Below, one piece after another: positions 44,133-51,863 of a stretch of DNA of 64,000 nt. Location: contig NZ_RBKT01000001.1 in assembly GCF_003633685.1 (NCBI RefSeq), positions 4,154,001 to 4,218,000 of the forward strand. The letters run 5' to 3'. Every line of letters starts with the position of its first letter. Within the stretch, counting starts at the first letter, position 1. The position numbers and the translations under genes were made by a program. This DNA is from Micromonospora pisi. GTDB taxonomy: Bacteria; Actinomycetota; Actinomycetes; Mycobacteriales; Micromonosporaceae. The notes under the pieces are model-generated. The model was given only the letters and a program-made list of their open reading frames with translations, was not told the origin of the DNA and ran no database searches.

Positions 44133-44335
44133 CCGCGCCCTCCTGAATCCGTGGCCCGCCAACAGGTCCCGCCGGAGTCTTACACCTCGGCGAGCCAGGT
44201 TACCGCCGGGTACGCCGAAAGTGGCGACCCTGACATTCGCTGCCGATACCGTCACTTTTCCGCTGGCACGGGTTGTCGGTCGCGCCCCGCCCGAAATGCT
44301 TGGACGCCGGCTCGGTGGCGTGCCAGGCTGCCTGG

Positions 44336-46084
44336 ATGCTGCTTCGGATGTCCACGCTGTTCCTTCGTACGCTGCGTGAGGACCCGGCGGACGCGGAGGT
44401 GCCGAGCCACCGGCTACTGGTCCGCGCCGGCTATATCCGCCGGGCGGCACCGGGCGGCTACACCTGGCTGCCGCTGGGCAAGCTGGTGCTCGACCGGGTG
44501 GCGCAGGTGGTCCGGGACGAAATGGCCGCGATCGGTGGCCAGGAGGTGCACTTCCCCGCCCTGCTGCCCCGGGAACCGTACGAGTCGAGCGGCCGATGGA
44601 CCGAGTACGGCGACGACATCTTCACCCTCGCCGACCGGCGCGGCGCCGAACACCTGCTCGCGCCGACCCACGAGGAGATGGCCGCGCTGCTGGTGAAGGA
44701 CCTGTTCAGCTCGTACCGGGACTTCCCGGTGATCCTCTACCAGGTGCAGACGAAGTTCCGCGACGAGGCACGGCCCCGGGCCGGGTTGCTTCGTGGGCGG
44801 GAGTTCCTGATGAAGGACGCCTACTCGTTCGACCTGGACCAGGCCGGACTCCAGGCGGCGTACGACCAGCACCGGATGGCGTACCAGCGGATATTCGACC
44901 GGCTCGGACTGGACTACACGATCGTCGCCGCCTCCTCGGGGGCGATGGGCGGGTCGGCGTCGGAGGAGTTCCTGGCCGCGACCCCGGTCGGTGAGGACAC
45001 CTTCGTCGGCTGCACCGCCTGCCACTACGCGGCCAACACCGAGGCGGTGACCACACCGGCGCCGCCCGCCGGTGACCCGGACGCACACCCCGCCGCGGCG
45101 GCGTACGACACCCCGGACACGCCGACCATCGAGGCGCTGGTGGAGGTCGCGAACGCCCGCCGGTTGGGGGGCCGGGACGACTGGACCGCCGCCGACACGT
45201 TGAAGAACGTGGTGCTGTCAGTACGCCGGGTCGGGGTGACCGAGCCGGAGTTGCTGGTCATCGGCGTACCGGGCGACCGGGAGGTGGACCTGAAGCGGGT
45301 CGAGGTGGCGCTCTACCCGAACACCGTCGCGCTCTTCGACGGCTTCGCCGACCGGCCTGACCTGGTCCGTGGATACATCGGGCCGCAGGTGCTGGCGAAG
45401 CTCGGCATCCGATACCTGGTCGACCCCCGGGTGGTCACCGGCACCGCCTGGCTGACCGGCGCGAACGAGCCGGGCCGGCACGCGGTCAACGTGGTCAGCG
45501 GCCGGGACTTCACGCCTGACGGCACGATCGAGGCGGCGGAGGTCCGGGCCGGTGACCCCTGTCCGGCCTGCCGTTCGGGCAGGCTGACCATCCGTCGGGG
45601 CATCGAGATCGGGCACATCTTCCAACTCGGGCGGCGGTTCACCGACGCGTTCGCGGTGGACGTACTCGGCCCGGCCGGCAAGCCGGTACGGCCGATCATG
45701 GGCTGTTACGGCATCGGGGTGTCCCGCGCGGTCGCGGCGATCGCCGAGCAGCACCACGACGAACGGGGGCTAGCCTGGCCGGCGTCGATCGCACCAGCCG
45801 ACGTACACCTGGTCGCGGCCGGCAAGGGCGCCCCGGTGGAGGCGGCGCTCGCCCTCGGCGAGGAGCTGGCCCGCGCGGGCCTGCGGGTGCTGGTCGACGA
45901 CCGGTCGCAGGTCTCGGCCGGGGTGAAGTTCGCCGACGCGGACCTGATCGGCATCCCGCGCAGTGTGGTGCTCGGGCGCCGGCTGGTCGACGGGTACGTC
46001 GAACTGCGCGACCGGGCCAGCGACGTACGGGTCGAGCTGCCGCTGGCCGAGATCGTCGCCCGCCTGACCGGACAACCCGCCTGA
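44336..46084 (+). CDS. proS: Prolyl-tRNA synthetase
   Basis: 582-aa bacterial-type class II prolyl-tRNA synthetase that charges tRNA-Pro. Motif 1 region [19 protein letters not shown]; motif 2 [20 protein letters not shown] followed by MKDAYSFD; the YbaK-like editing insertion (about 230-400); motif 3 [20 protein letters not shown]; and the anticodon-binding C-terminal domain [20 protein letters not shown]. The length matches the family. The ATG at 44336 begins the usual [16 protein letters not shown]; an in-frame ATG at 44348 is an alternative. A stand-alone YbaK editing protein is encoded 3 kb downstream at 49187. Confidence 0.96.
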   Translation: MLLRMSTLFLRTLREDPADAEVPSHRLLVRAGYIRRAAPGGYTWLPLGKLVLDRVAQVVRDEMAAIGGQEVHFPALLPREPYESSGRWTEYGDDIFTLADRRGAEHLLAPTHEEMAALLVKDLFSSYRDFPVILYQVQTKFRDEARPRAGLLRGREFLMKDAYSFDLDQAGLQAAYDQHRMAYQRIFDRLGLDYTIVAASSGAMGGSASEEFLAATPVGEDTFVGCTACHYAANTEAVTTPAPPAGDPDAHPAAAAYDTPDTPTIEALVEVANARRLGGRDDWTAADTLKNVVLSVRRVGVTEPELLVIGVPGDREVDLKRVEVALYPNTVALFDGFADRPDLVRGYIGPQVLAKLGIRYLVDPRVVTGTAWLTGANEPGRHAVNVVSGRDFTPDGTIEAAEVRAGDPCPACRSGRLTIRRGIEIGHIFQLGRRFTDAFAVDVLGPAGKPVRPIMGCYGIGVSRAVAAIAEQHHDERGLAWPASIAPADVHLVAAGKGAPVEAALALGEELARAGLRVLVDDRSQVSAGVKFADADLIGIPRSVVLGRRLVDGYVELRDRASDVRVELPLAEIVARLTGQPA

Positions 46085-46115
46085 TCCCGGACCGTCCCGC
46101 CCCGAACCAGTCGCT

Positions 46116-46146
46116 TTGACCCTCGACCTGGTCGAGGGCCGATGAT
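46116..46146 (+). promoter_or_regulatory. MerR-type promoter, second copy
   Basis: TTGACC (46116-46121), 19-bp spacer, GATGAT (46141-46146), with the dyad CTCGACCTGGTCGAG in the spacer. The 21-bp core is identical to that at 33903-33923. It would drive the small TPR-like gene starting 86 nt downstream. Confidence 0.65.
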
Positions 46147-46206
46147 CCGCCCGGATGACAGCTGATCCGCCCGGATGCTCCGCACCAAAGCCGCCGGGCG
46201 GATCAG
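46143..46206 (+). promoter_or_regulatory. Repeat and hairpin in the 5' leader of the TPR-like gene
   Basis: TGATCCGCCCGGATG occurs twice (46143-46157 and 46163-46177, period 20). The second copy's CTGATCCGCCCGG (46162-46174) pairs exactly with CCGGGCGGATCAG (46194-46206); the first copy can form a 12-bp alternative with the same 3' arm. Mutually exclusive stems, or a terminator for proS, are possible. Confidence 0.55.
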
Positions 46207-46232
46207 TTCGGAACGAGAGGCGGGACGCGACG

Positions 46233-46697
46233 ATGGATCTCAGCAATCCGGTGCTCAGGTTGTGCCAGGACGGCATGCGGGCCGAGGCCGAGGGGCGCGG
46301 GGCGGACGCCCGTGCCCTGTACGAGCGGGCCTGGGAGTCCAGCGGCGACGACTATGAGGCGTGCGTCGCGGCGCACTACCTGGCCCGGCAGCAGGAGGAG
46401 GCCGATGAGGTCCTCCGGTGGAACCGGGAGGCGTTGACGCGGGCCGACCGGGTCGGGGACGAGCGGGTCGCCGCCCTCTACCCGTCGCTGCACGTGGGTG
46501 TGGGTCTGGCGTGTGAGCGGCTCGGCGACCTGCCCCGGGCCCGCCGCGCGTTCGAGCAGGCCCAAGGGCACGTCGTCGCCCTGCCGGAGGACGGGTACGG
46601 CGACCTGCTGCGGACCGCCATCGCCGACGGCCTCCGCCGGTTGACGGGGCCGCCGGACGCTGACGAGACGAATCAGGATGACGCGGATCGGGGGTGA
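46233..46697 (+). CDS. Small TPR-like protein of unknown function
   Basis: 154-aa helical protein. The start MDLSNPVLRLCQDGMRAEAE opens a TPR-like pair (ALYERAWESSGDDYEACVAAHYLARQQ), followed by a second pair around LYPSLHVGVGLACERLGDLPRARRAFEQAQ. An acidic tail (PPDADETNQDDADRG) ends it. Not assigned a function; short TPR proteins of this kind are common in Micromonospora and Streptomyces. Its probable MerR-type promoter (46116) suggests induction by a small molecule or stress. The ATG at 46233 is preceded by GAGAGG at long spacing. Confidence 0.6.
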   Translation: MDLSNPVLRLCQDGMRAEAEGRGADARALYERAWESSGDDYEACVAAHYLARQQEEADEVLRWNREALTRADRVGDERVAALYPSLHVGVGLACERLGDLPRARRAFEQAQGHVVALPEDGYGDLLRTAIADGLRRLTGPPDADETNQDDADRG

Positions 46698-46737
46698 CCC
46701 GGATCCCGATGGCGGGAGCCGGGGTGGGTGAGGTCTC

Positions 46738-47349
46738 CTAACCCCGGTTGCCGGCGCGGAGCGACTCGTAGTGGCGCAGGCACTCGTCGTACGACGGGAG
46801 CAGGCCCTCGGCACGCAGTTCGGCCAGGGTGGGGCCGTTCGCGTCGCGCTCGGAGAGGATCGGGTCGATGTCGGCCGGGATCGGCAGCCCCAGCTCCTTG
46901 TCCCGTACGTTCGCGATCCGCTCACGGCCGGGCGCGTACCCGGCGGAGCAGACGTAACTCAGCACCGTGTTCTCCTCCAGGGCGACAAAACCGTGCCCCA
47001 GCCCCTCGGAGAGGTAGAGGGCCCGGTAGTCCACCGTGTCCAGGCGAACGACCTCGTGCTGGCCGAATGTCGGCGAACCGACCCGCAGATCGACCACAAT
47101 GTCCAGCAGGGCGCCCTGTGGGCAGTAGACGTACTTGCCCTGACCGGGCGGTACGTCGGCCCAGTGGATGCCCCGGACCACACCCCGCCGGGAGACGCTG
47201 TGGTTGGTCTGGGCGACGGACAACTCGAAACCCAGCGCCTCGGTGAACGCGGCCGCGTCGTACCAGACGAGGAAGTTGCCACGGTCGTCGGGGAATTGTT
47301 GGGGGACGAACTCCCACGCGCCGGAGATCGACAACTCGGTGGCTTTCAC
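46738..47349 (-). CDS. rfbC: dTDP-4-dehydrorhamnose 3,5-epimerase family protein (RmlC-like)
   Basis: 203-aa cupin epimerase of deoxysugar biosynthesis. Catalytic His in VVRGIHWADVPPGQGKYVYC; GALLDIVVDLRVGSPTFGQH; the GHGFVALEENTVLSYVCSAG strand; and the C-terminal YAPGRERI with Tyr/Arg in the active-site region. It converts dTDP-4-keto-6-deoxyglucose to dTDP-4-keto-rhamnose or a related keto sugar. No other rml genes are adjacent. The GTG at 47349 has AAAGGTGA 4 nt upstream, so the protein begins VKATELSISG. It is divergent from the CBS-domain gene. Confidence 0.88.
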   Translation of the reverse strand: MKATELSISGAWEFVPQQFPDDRGNFLVWYDAAAFTEALGFELSVAQTNHSVSRRGVVRGIHWADVPPGQGKYVYCPQGALLDIVVDLRVGSPTFGQHEVVRLDTVDYRALYLSEGLGHGFVALEENTVLSYVCSAGYAPGRERIANVRDKELGLPIPADIDPILSERDANGPTLAELRAEGLLPSYDECLRHYESLRAGNRG

Positions 47350-47495
47350 CTGTTCACCTTTCACGCGATCAGCAACAGCACACGATACCGACCAGCCTCG
47401 GACAACCTGGTGAGGTGGGCATCTCAACCGGGTGTGACCATCCGGGTACGGGGTACCGCACCGATATAGACGAACACGATTCACGGAGGGCTCTC

Positions 47496-47903
47496 ATGAC
47501 CAACTACCGGATCGCCGACCTGATGACCCGACAGGTCGTCTACCTCTCGGCACAGACCACCCTCGACGAGGCGGCACGCGCGATGGCCGACGCCGACATC
47601 GGCGACATCGTGGTGACCGACGGGCAGAGCCTGTTCGGCATGGTGACCGACCGGGACATCGTGGTCCGGGCGGTGGCCGAGCACAAGGATCCGGCGAAGA
47701 CGACGCTCGGCGAGATCGCGACCCGGGAGATCGTGATGATCGAGCAGAGTTCGACCGGTGCCGAGGCGGCCCGGCTGATGCGGGACCGGGCCGTACGCCG
47801 GATGCTGGTCTGTGACGTCGATCGCCAACTGGTCGGCATCATCTCCCTCGGCGACCTGGCCCAACAACTCCACCCCACCGAAGCCACCACCCCCACCGCG
47901 TGA
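47496..47903 (+). CDS. CBS-domain protein
   Basis: 135-aa protein made of a tandem CBS pair: YRIADLMTRQVVYLSAQTTL with GDIVVTDGQSLFGMVTDRDI, then GEIATREIVMIEQSSTGAEA and RMLVCDVDRQLVGIISLGDL. CBS pairs bind adenosine nucleotides and act as energy sensors. No partner domain is fused. The ATG at 47496 follows GGAGGGCTCTC. Similar small CBS proteins in actinobacteria appear in dormancy and stress responses; here the neighbours give no clear clue. Confidence 0.9.
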   Translation: MTNYRIADLMTRQVVYLSAQTTLDEAARAMADADIGDIVVTDGQSLFGMVTDRDIVVRAVAEHKDPAKTTLGEIATREIVMIEQSSTGAEAARLMRDRAVRRMLVCDVDRQLVGIISLGDLAQQLHPTEATTPTA

Positions 47904-47906
47904 AGG

Positions 47907-47948
47907 AAGGGCCCCCTGTTATCGCTTTCGGTAGTACAAGGGCCCCCT
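47907..47948. repeat. Paired AAGGGCCCCCT repeat, Micromonosporaceae intergenic element
   Basis: AAGGGCCCCCT occurs at 47907-47917 and 47938-47948 (period 31), each followed by a TA-rich triplet. The layout AAGGAAGGGCCCC...GTTA...GTAG...AAGGGCCCC...TAAC matches a dispersed intergenic repeat I associate with Micromonospora-type genomes. It sits between the CBS stop and the SufE start. Confidence 0.6.
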
Positions 47949-47972
47949 CCTAACGTGAGTAGCCTGGAGCGC

Positions 47973-48395
47973 ATGCCACCGAAGAAGCTCGACGAGATCA
48001 TCGAGGAGTTCGCCTCCGCGCCACGTGATCTCGTGCTGGAGATGCTGCTCGAATACTCCGACGCGGTCCCGCCGCTCCCTGCCGAGTTGGTCGGGCACGC
48101 TGGCATGGAACAGGTGCCGGAGTGCCAGACCTCGTTCTTCCTCCGGGCCGAGGTCACCCCGGAGCGCACGGTGCAGACCTGGTTCGACTGCCCACCGGAG
48201 GCGCCGACCACCCGCGCGTTCGCCGGCATCCTCGCCGAAGGGCTGGCCGGGGCGAGCCCCGAGGAAGTGCTCGACGTACCGGATGACCTCTACCAGCGGA
48301 TGGGCCTGGCGCAGGCGATCAGTCCGCTGCGCGTACGCGGTGGCACCGCGATCCTGGCCCGGCTCAAGCGGCAGGTGCGGGAACAGATCGGCTGA
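47973..48395 (+). CDS. SufE-family sulfur acceptor protein
   Basis: 140-aa SufE-like protein that accepts sulfane sulfur from a cysteine desulfurase for Fe-S cluster assembly. It has the family pattern LDEIIEEFASAPRDLVLEML, EYSDAVPPLP, EQVPECQTSFFLRAEV with the acceptor Cys, and GILAEGLAGASPEEVLDVPD. Length is normal. The start at 47973 has GGAG 3 nt before it; an in-frame GTG at 47955 would add 6 residues. Not next to a suf operon in this window. Confidence 0.9.
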   Translation: MPPKKLDEIIEEFASAPRDLVLEMLLEYSDAVPPLPAELVGHAGMEQVPECQTSFFLRAEVTPERTVQTWFDCPPEAPTTRAFAGILAEGLAGASPEEVLDVPDDLYQRMGLAQAISPLRVRGGTAILARLKRQVREQIG

Positions 48396-48416
48396 CCCCG
48401 GGCGTTGCACCGAAAC

Positions 48417-49049
48417 GTGGAAATCGATCTCTACGCGGACGTCGTCTGCCCCTGGTGCTACATCGGTAAGCGCCGGCTCGAACAGGCGTTGCAGTCCTAC
48501 GACGGCGAGGTGACGGTCCGGCTGCGGCCGTTCCAGCTCGACCCGTCACCGGTGCCCGAACCGGTGCCGATGATGGAGGCCCTGGGCGCGAAGTTCGGCG
48601 GTCCGCAGCGGGCGCGACAGATGGTCGACCATGTCACCGGGATCGTCGCCGCCACCGGTCTGGACTACCAGTACGACCGGGCGGTCGCGGCGAACACCTT
48701 CGAGGCGCACCGGCTGGTCTGGTTCGCCGAGCAGCGCGGGCTGGGGAGCCGGATGATGGACGCCCTCCAGCGGGCCCACTTCGTCAACGGCGTCGACATC
48801 GGGTCGCGGTCCGCGCTCGCCGGGCTCGCCGCCGGGGTCGGCCTGGACGAGACCGAGGTACGGGAGTGGCTCGACTCGGACGCCGGCACCTCGGAGGTCC
48901 GGGCGGAGCTGGCCGAGGCCCACGCGTTGGGTGTCACCAGCGTGCCGACCTACGTGCTCGCCGGCAAGTACGCGGTTGTCGGCGCCCAGGAGACCGAGAC
49001 CCTGCTCCAGGCGCTGGCCGAGGTGACCCGCCTCGAAGCCTCGGCCTGA
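48417..49049 (+). CDS. DsbA-family oxidoreductase (FrnE-like)
   Basis: 210-aa thioredoxin-fold protein. The active site CPWC at residues 11-14 (YADVVCPWCYIGKRRLE) is followed by the helical insertion (GGPQRARQMVDHVTGIVAAT, NTFEAHRLVWFAEQRGL) and the cis-Pro loop TSVPTYVLAGKYAVVGAQ. FrnE-like members are cytoplasmic disulfide isomerases or polyketide-linked enzymes; there is no signal peptide here. The GTG start at 48417 is preferred because it begins just before the beta strand; an in-frame TTG at 48405 is an alternative. Follows the sufE gene by 22 nt. Confidence 0.92.
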   Translation: MEIDLYADVVCPWCYIGKRRLEQALQSYDGEVTVRLRPFQLDPSPVPEPVPMMEALGAKFGGPQRARQMVDHVTGIVAATGLDYQYDRAVAANTFEAHRLVWFAEQRGLGSRMMDALQRAHFVNGVDIGSRSALAGLAAGVGLDETEVREWLDSDAGTSEVRAELAEAHALGVTSVPTYVLAGKYAVVGAQETETLLQALAEVTRLEASA

Positions 49050-49081
49050 CCTCGAAGCCCGGCCTGACCAGGGCGTTCGAA

Positions 49082-49097
49082 TGTTTCACGTGCAACA
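49082..49097. promoter_or_regulatory. parS-like ParB-binding site
   Basis: TGTTTCACGTGCAACA, one base off the universal parS palindrome (C instead of A at position 12). It lies in the gap between two convergent genes. ParB-CTP clamps load at such sites, which cluster around oriC. Confidence 0.65.
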
Positions 49098-49186
49098 GTA
49101 TTGATCTACTTCGAATCGCTCGGCACGGCTGCCACGCCCCGCGCAGGCCGGGCGGCCAGCCGTGGCGACGGTTCACCATCGGTGAC

Positions 49187-49738
49187 TCAGCTCGCCGCCC
49201 GGGCCAGGTCGGTGACCATCCGCGCGTTCGGCAGGCTGGCCAGGGCGCGCCCCGGCACCGCGATCTTGCTGTGTCGTACGCCGGAGCCGACGATCACGTA
49301 CTTGGTGTCGACCACCCGCTCGTCCACCAGGATCGGCCACTCGGCCGGCAGGCCGATCGGGGTGATCCCGCCGTACTCCATGCCGGTCAACTCGACCGCC
49401 TCGTCCATCGGGGCAAACCTCGCCTTGCGTACGTCGAGCTGACGGCGCACCACACCGTTGACGTCCGCCCTGGTGGTGGCGAGGATGACGCAGGCCGCGT
49501 ACCGGGTCACGCCCTCCCGCTTGCCGGCCACCACCACGCAGTTGGCCGAGATGTCGAGCCCGACCTCGTACGCGGCACAGAAGGCGGCGGTGTCGGCGAG
49601 TGTGGCGTCGATCGGCGCCACCAGGATGTCGTCCACCGGCACCGGGGCGTCGGCCGGCCAGTCCCGTACGGCCGCCTGCACCGGAGCCGCGAGCAGGTCA
49701 AGGCGGGTACGGGCCGGTTCCGTGCGCAAGGTCCCCAT
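49187..49738 (-). CDS. YbaK/EbsC-family aminoacyl-tRNA deacylase
   Basis: 184-aa YbaK-like trans-editing protein that hydrolyses mischarged tRNA, typically Cys- or Ala-tRNA-Pro. The family core is visible: ANCVVVAGKREGVTRYAACV with the conserved Lys, RRQLDVRKARFAPMDEAVEL, and TGMEYGGITPIGLPAEWPIL with GVRHSKIAVPGRAL. The start at 49738 is taken over an in-frame GTG one codon upstream. It acts with ProRS, which is encoded at 44336 in this window. Confidence 0.9.
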   Translation of the reverse strand: MGTLRTEPARTRLDLLAAPVQAAVRDWPADAPVPVDDILVAPIDATLADTAAFCAAYEVGLDISANCVVVAGKREGVTRYAACVILATTRADVNGVVRRQLDVRKARFAPMDEAVELTGMEYGGITPIGLPAEWPILVDERVVDTKYVIVGSGVRHSKIAVPGRALASLPNARMVTDLARAAS

Positions 49739-49818
49739 CACGGGTCGATCCTCGCACCACCGGTCGGGCGGCACCGTCCCCGCCCACCGACGCCGGTCGA
49801 CCGGGCCGTGGGTGCCGA

Positions 49819-50028
49819 TCAGCTCCCGGTGAGGAAGGCGTTCTCCCGGGCGAAGGTGCGCTCCGCCAGGCGGGCCTGTTCCAGAGCCTCTTGTCGGGCC
49901 TGCTCGGCGTTCTCCTGGCGAGCCTGGGCGACGTCCTGCAACCCGTGCCGTACGGCGAGACGCATCACGCCGTAGAGGCAGGGGAATCCACAGACGTAGA
50001 GCAGGACTGCGGCAGCGATCTGAAGCAT
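49819..50028 (-). CDS. Small TM/coiled-coil protein
   Basis: 69-aa protein. An N-terminal TM helix (LQIAAAVLLYVCGFPCLYGV) is followed by a long amphipathic helix rich in Ala, Gln, Glu and Arg (DVAQARQENAEQARQEALEQ), probably a coiled coil, ending FARENAFLTGS. Not recognised. The ATG at 50028 follows GTGAGGG closely. The layout resembles membrane-tethered adaptors. Confidence 0.55.
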   Translation of the reverse strand: MLQIAAAVLLYVCGFPCLYGVMRLAVRHGLQDVAQARQENAEQARQEALEQARLAERTFARENAFLTGS

Positions 50029-50065
50029 GCCCTCACGGTAGGACGACAGGTTCTGCGAAAAGCAT

Positions 50066-50848
50066 TCATTTCCGGGCGGATCCCCCGTACGTGTCAGCGA
50101 GGTAGTCGGCCCAGGTCCGGCTCCCCGTGGGTGTGGCCGTGGTGGTGAGCCCACCGGCACGCACCGCCCGGCCGAACCGGCCCGGAACCCGGATCGAGAG
50201 CAGTGAACGACGCCGGCCCCGGGCGACCGACCAGGCGGCGACCGCCTCGTCGTACCGGAGCACCTGCGGTCCGCCGTACTCCTCGATGGTCCGACCCGGT
50301 CCGGCGACCAGCCGGTCCGCGATCCGGCCGGCGACGTCACCGGGGTCGACCGGCTGCACCAGCATCGCCCGGTCACCGAAGACCGGCCCGAGCCGCCCGG
50401 CGACCCGCAGCATCCCGTCGAGCAGCTGGGGAAACTGGGTGGCGCGCAGTACGCTCCACGGCACCTCTCCGGTCGTCACGATCCGCTCGGCGGCGAGTTT
50501 GAGCCGGTAGTACCGCAGGGGCACCTCGTCGATGCCGACGATTGAGACGTAGAGCAGGTGACGAACGCCGGCCTCGGCGGAGTCGGTGACCAGCCGACGG
50601 GTCCCGGCCACATCCACCCGTGCGTCGAACGACCGGGTGGCGGAGGCCAGGTGGACCACCGCGTCAACGCCGGTGACCGCGAGATCCACACCGGTGCCGG
50701 CGCCGAGGTCGGCCACCACCCACTCGACCCCGTCACCGCCCGGCCGTGGCCGGCGACTCATCGCGCGCACCTCGTGCCCCGCCGCCACCAGGTGCGGCAC
50801 AACCTTCCGGCCAAGCGTTCCGCTGGCACCGGTGACCAGGACTCTCAT
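50066..50848 (-). CDS. NAD(P)-binding atypical SDR (NmrA-like)
   Basis: 260-aa atypical SDR. MRVLVTGASGTLGRKVVPHL gives the Gly-rich cofactor motif at the N-terminus, followed by GVDAVVHLASATRSF and GVRHLLYVSIVG. There is a YYRLKLAAER stretch (YxxxK). Proteins of this type are oxidoreductases or redox sensors. The ATG at 50848 begins the Rossmann fold. It is divergent from the hydrolase gene, with a 17-bp tandem repeat array between them. Confidence 0.88.
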   Translation of the reverse strand: MRVLVTGASGTLGRKVVPHLVAAGHEVRAMSRRPRPGGDGVEWVVADLGAGTGVDLAVTGVDAVVHLASATRSFDARVDVAGTRRLVTDSAEAGVRHLLYVSIVGIDEVPLRYYRLKLAAERIVTTGEVPWSVLRATQFPQLLDGMLRVAGRLGPVFGDRAMLVQPVDPGDVAGRIADRLVAGPGRTIEEYGGPQVLRYDEAVAAWSVARGRRRSLLSIRVPGRFGRAVRAGGLTTTATPTGSRTWADYLADTYGGSARK

Positions 50849-50907
50849 CGTGTGCTCTCTTTCGGGGTCGAAGGACGGGGACCGGGTCGGCGGACACCGC
50901 GGGCCGC

Positions 50908-50980
50908 GGGACAGGTCTGGTCGTGGGACAGGTCTGGTCGTGGGACAGGTCTGGTCGTGGGACAGGTCTGGTCGTGGGAC
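50908..50980. repeat. Four perfect 17-bp tandem repeats in a divergent intergenic region
   Basis: GGGACAGGTCTGGTCGT repeated without gaps at 50908, 50925, 50942 and 50959, followed by a partial GGGAC. It lies between the SDR gene (leftward) and the hydrolase gene (rightward). Each copy holds the half-dyad-like GGTC...GGTCG. Confidence 0.95.
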
Positions 50981-51019
50981 GAGGGGAAGTGGGCAGACGT
51001 GATGGTGACGGAGGTCACA

Positions 51020-51048
51020 TTTACTCATCTAGGTTAATGGGGTTAACT
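51020..51048 (+). promoter_or_regulatory. Promoter and TetR-type operator before the hydrolase gene
   Basis: TTTACT (51020-51025), 17-nt spacer, TTAACT (51043-51048). The dyad GTTAA-TGGGG-TTAAC (51033-51047) lies across spacer and -10. The ATG at 51057 is 8 nt past the -10, so the message is probably leaderless. The TetR gene 0.8 kb downstream is the likely repressor. Confidence 0.65.
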
Positions 51049-51056
51049 TACTGGCT

Positions 51057-51863
51057 ATGAGCATTAACTACCTGGATCGGGGCGAGGCCCGTCTCGCCTA
51101 CACCGTGCGGGGCGAAGGCCCTCTGGTCATCTGCCTACCCGGTATGGGTGAGCTCCGCTCGTCATACCGCTTCACCGAGCCGGCCCTGGTCGAGGCCGGC
51201 TACCGGGTCGCCGTGCTGGACCTGCGAGGGCACGGCGACAGCGACGACGGTTTCCACCGGTACGACGACGACGCCCTGGCCGGCGACGCCCTCGCCCTCG
51301 TCGACCAACTCGGCGGACCGGCCCTCCTGGTCGGCAACTCGATGGGCACCAGCGCCGCGGTCCTCGCCGCCGCCGCCGAACCGGGCAAGGTCAGCGGCAT
51401 CGCGCTGATCGCCCCGTTCGTCCGCGACCCGAAGATCAACCCGCTGATGCGGCTGATCCTCCGGCTCCTGCTGGTCAAGCCCTGGGGACCGGCCGCCTGG
51501 TTGGCCTACCACCGCACGCTCTTTCCCGGACGCCCCCCAACCGACCTGGCCGAACACCGGAACCGGTTGAGGGAGAGCCTGCGCCGGGGCGACCACTGGC
51601 GCTCGTTCGTCCGGACCACCCGCACCAGTCACGAACCGGTACAGCGGCGACTGGACCAGGTACGGGCCAGCACCCTCGTGGTGATGGGCGAGAAGGACCC
51701 GGACTACCCCGACCCGGCGGCCGAGGCCCGGTACGTCGCCGAACGGCTGCGCGGCGAACTGCTCCTGGTGCCGGGCTCCGGGCACTACCCGATGGCCGAA
51801 TACCCGGAACAGGTCAACCCGGCCCTGATCAGCTTCGCCAACCGGGTGACCGCTGGTGCCTAG
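51057..51863 (+). CDS. Alpha/beta hydrolase
   Basis: 268-aa alpha/beta-hydrolase. Nucleophile elbow GNSMGTS near residue 95; LDLRGHGDSD (oxyanion-region motif) near 57; acid Asp around VVMGEKDPDYPDP; catalytic His in PGSGHYPMAEYP. The substrate is unknown; lactonase, esterase or haloperoxidase-like activity is possible. Its last 8 nt overlap the start of a TetR gene (GTG...TAG), so the two are coupled and probably autoregulated. Confidence 0.9.
   Translation: MSINYLDRGEARLAYTVRGEGPLVICLPGMGELRSSYRFTEPALVEAGYRVAVLDLRGHGDSDDGFHRYDDDALAGDALALVDQLGGPALLVGNSMGTSAAVLAAAAEPGKVSGIALIAPFVRDPKINPLMRLILRLLLVKPWGPAAWLAYHRTLFPGRPPTDLAEHRNRLRESLRRGDHWRSFVRTTRTSHEPVQRRLDQVRASTLVVMGEKDPDYPDPAAEARYVAERLRGELLLVPGSGHYPMAEYPEQVNPALISFANRVTAGA

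Noticed and set aside
44133-44335. Riboswitch or T-box upstream of proS
   Set aside because: No T-box AGGGTGGNACCGCG-like element or specifier hairpin is visible; actinobacterial T-boxes are mostly upstream of ileS.
50908-50980. CRISPR-like array
   Set aside because: The four 17-bp units are contiguous without spacers and no cas gene is near.
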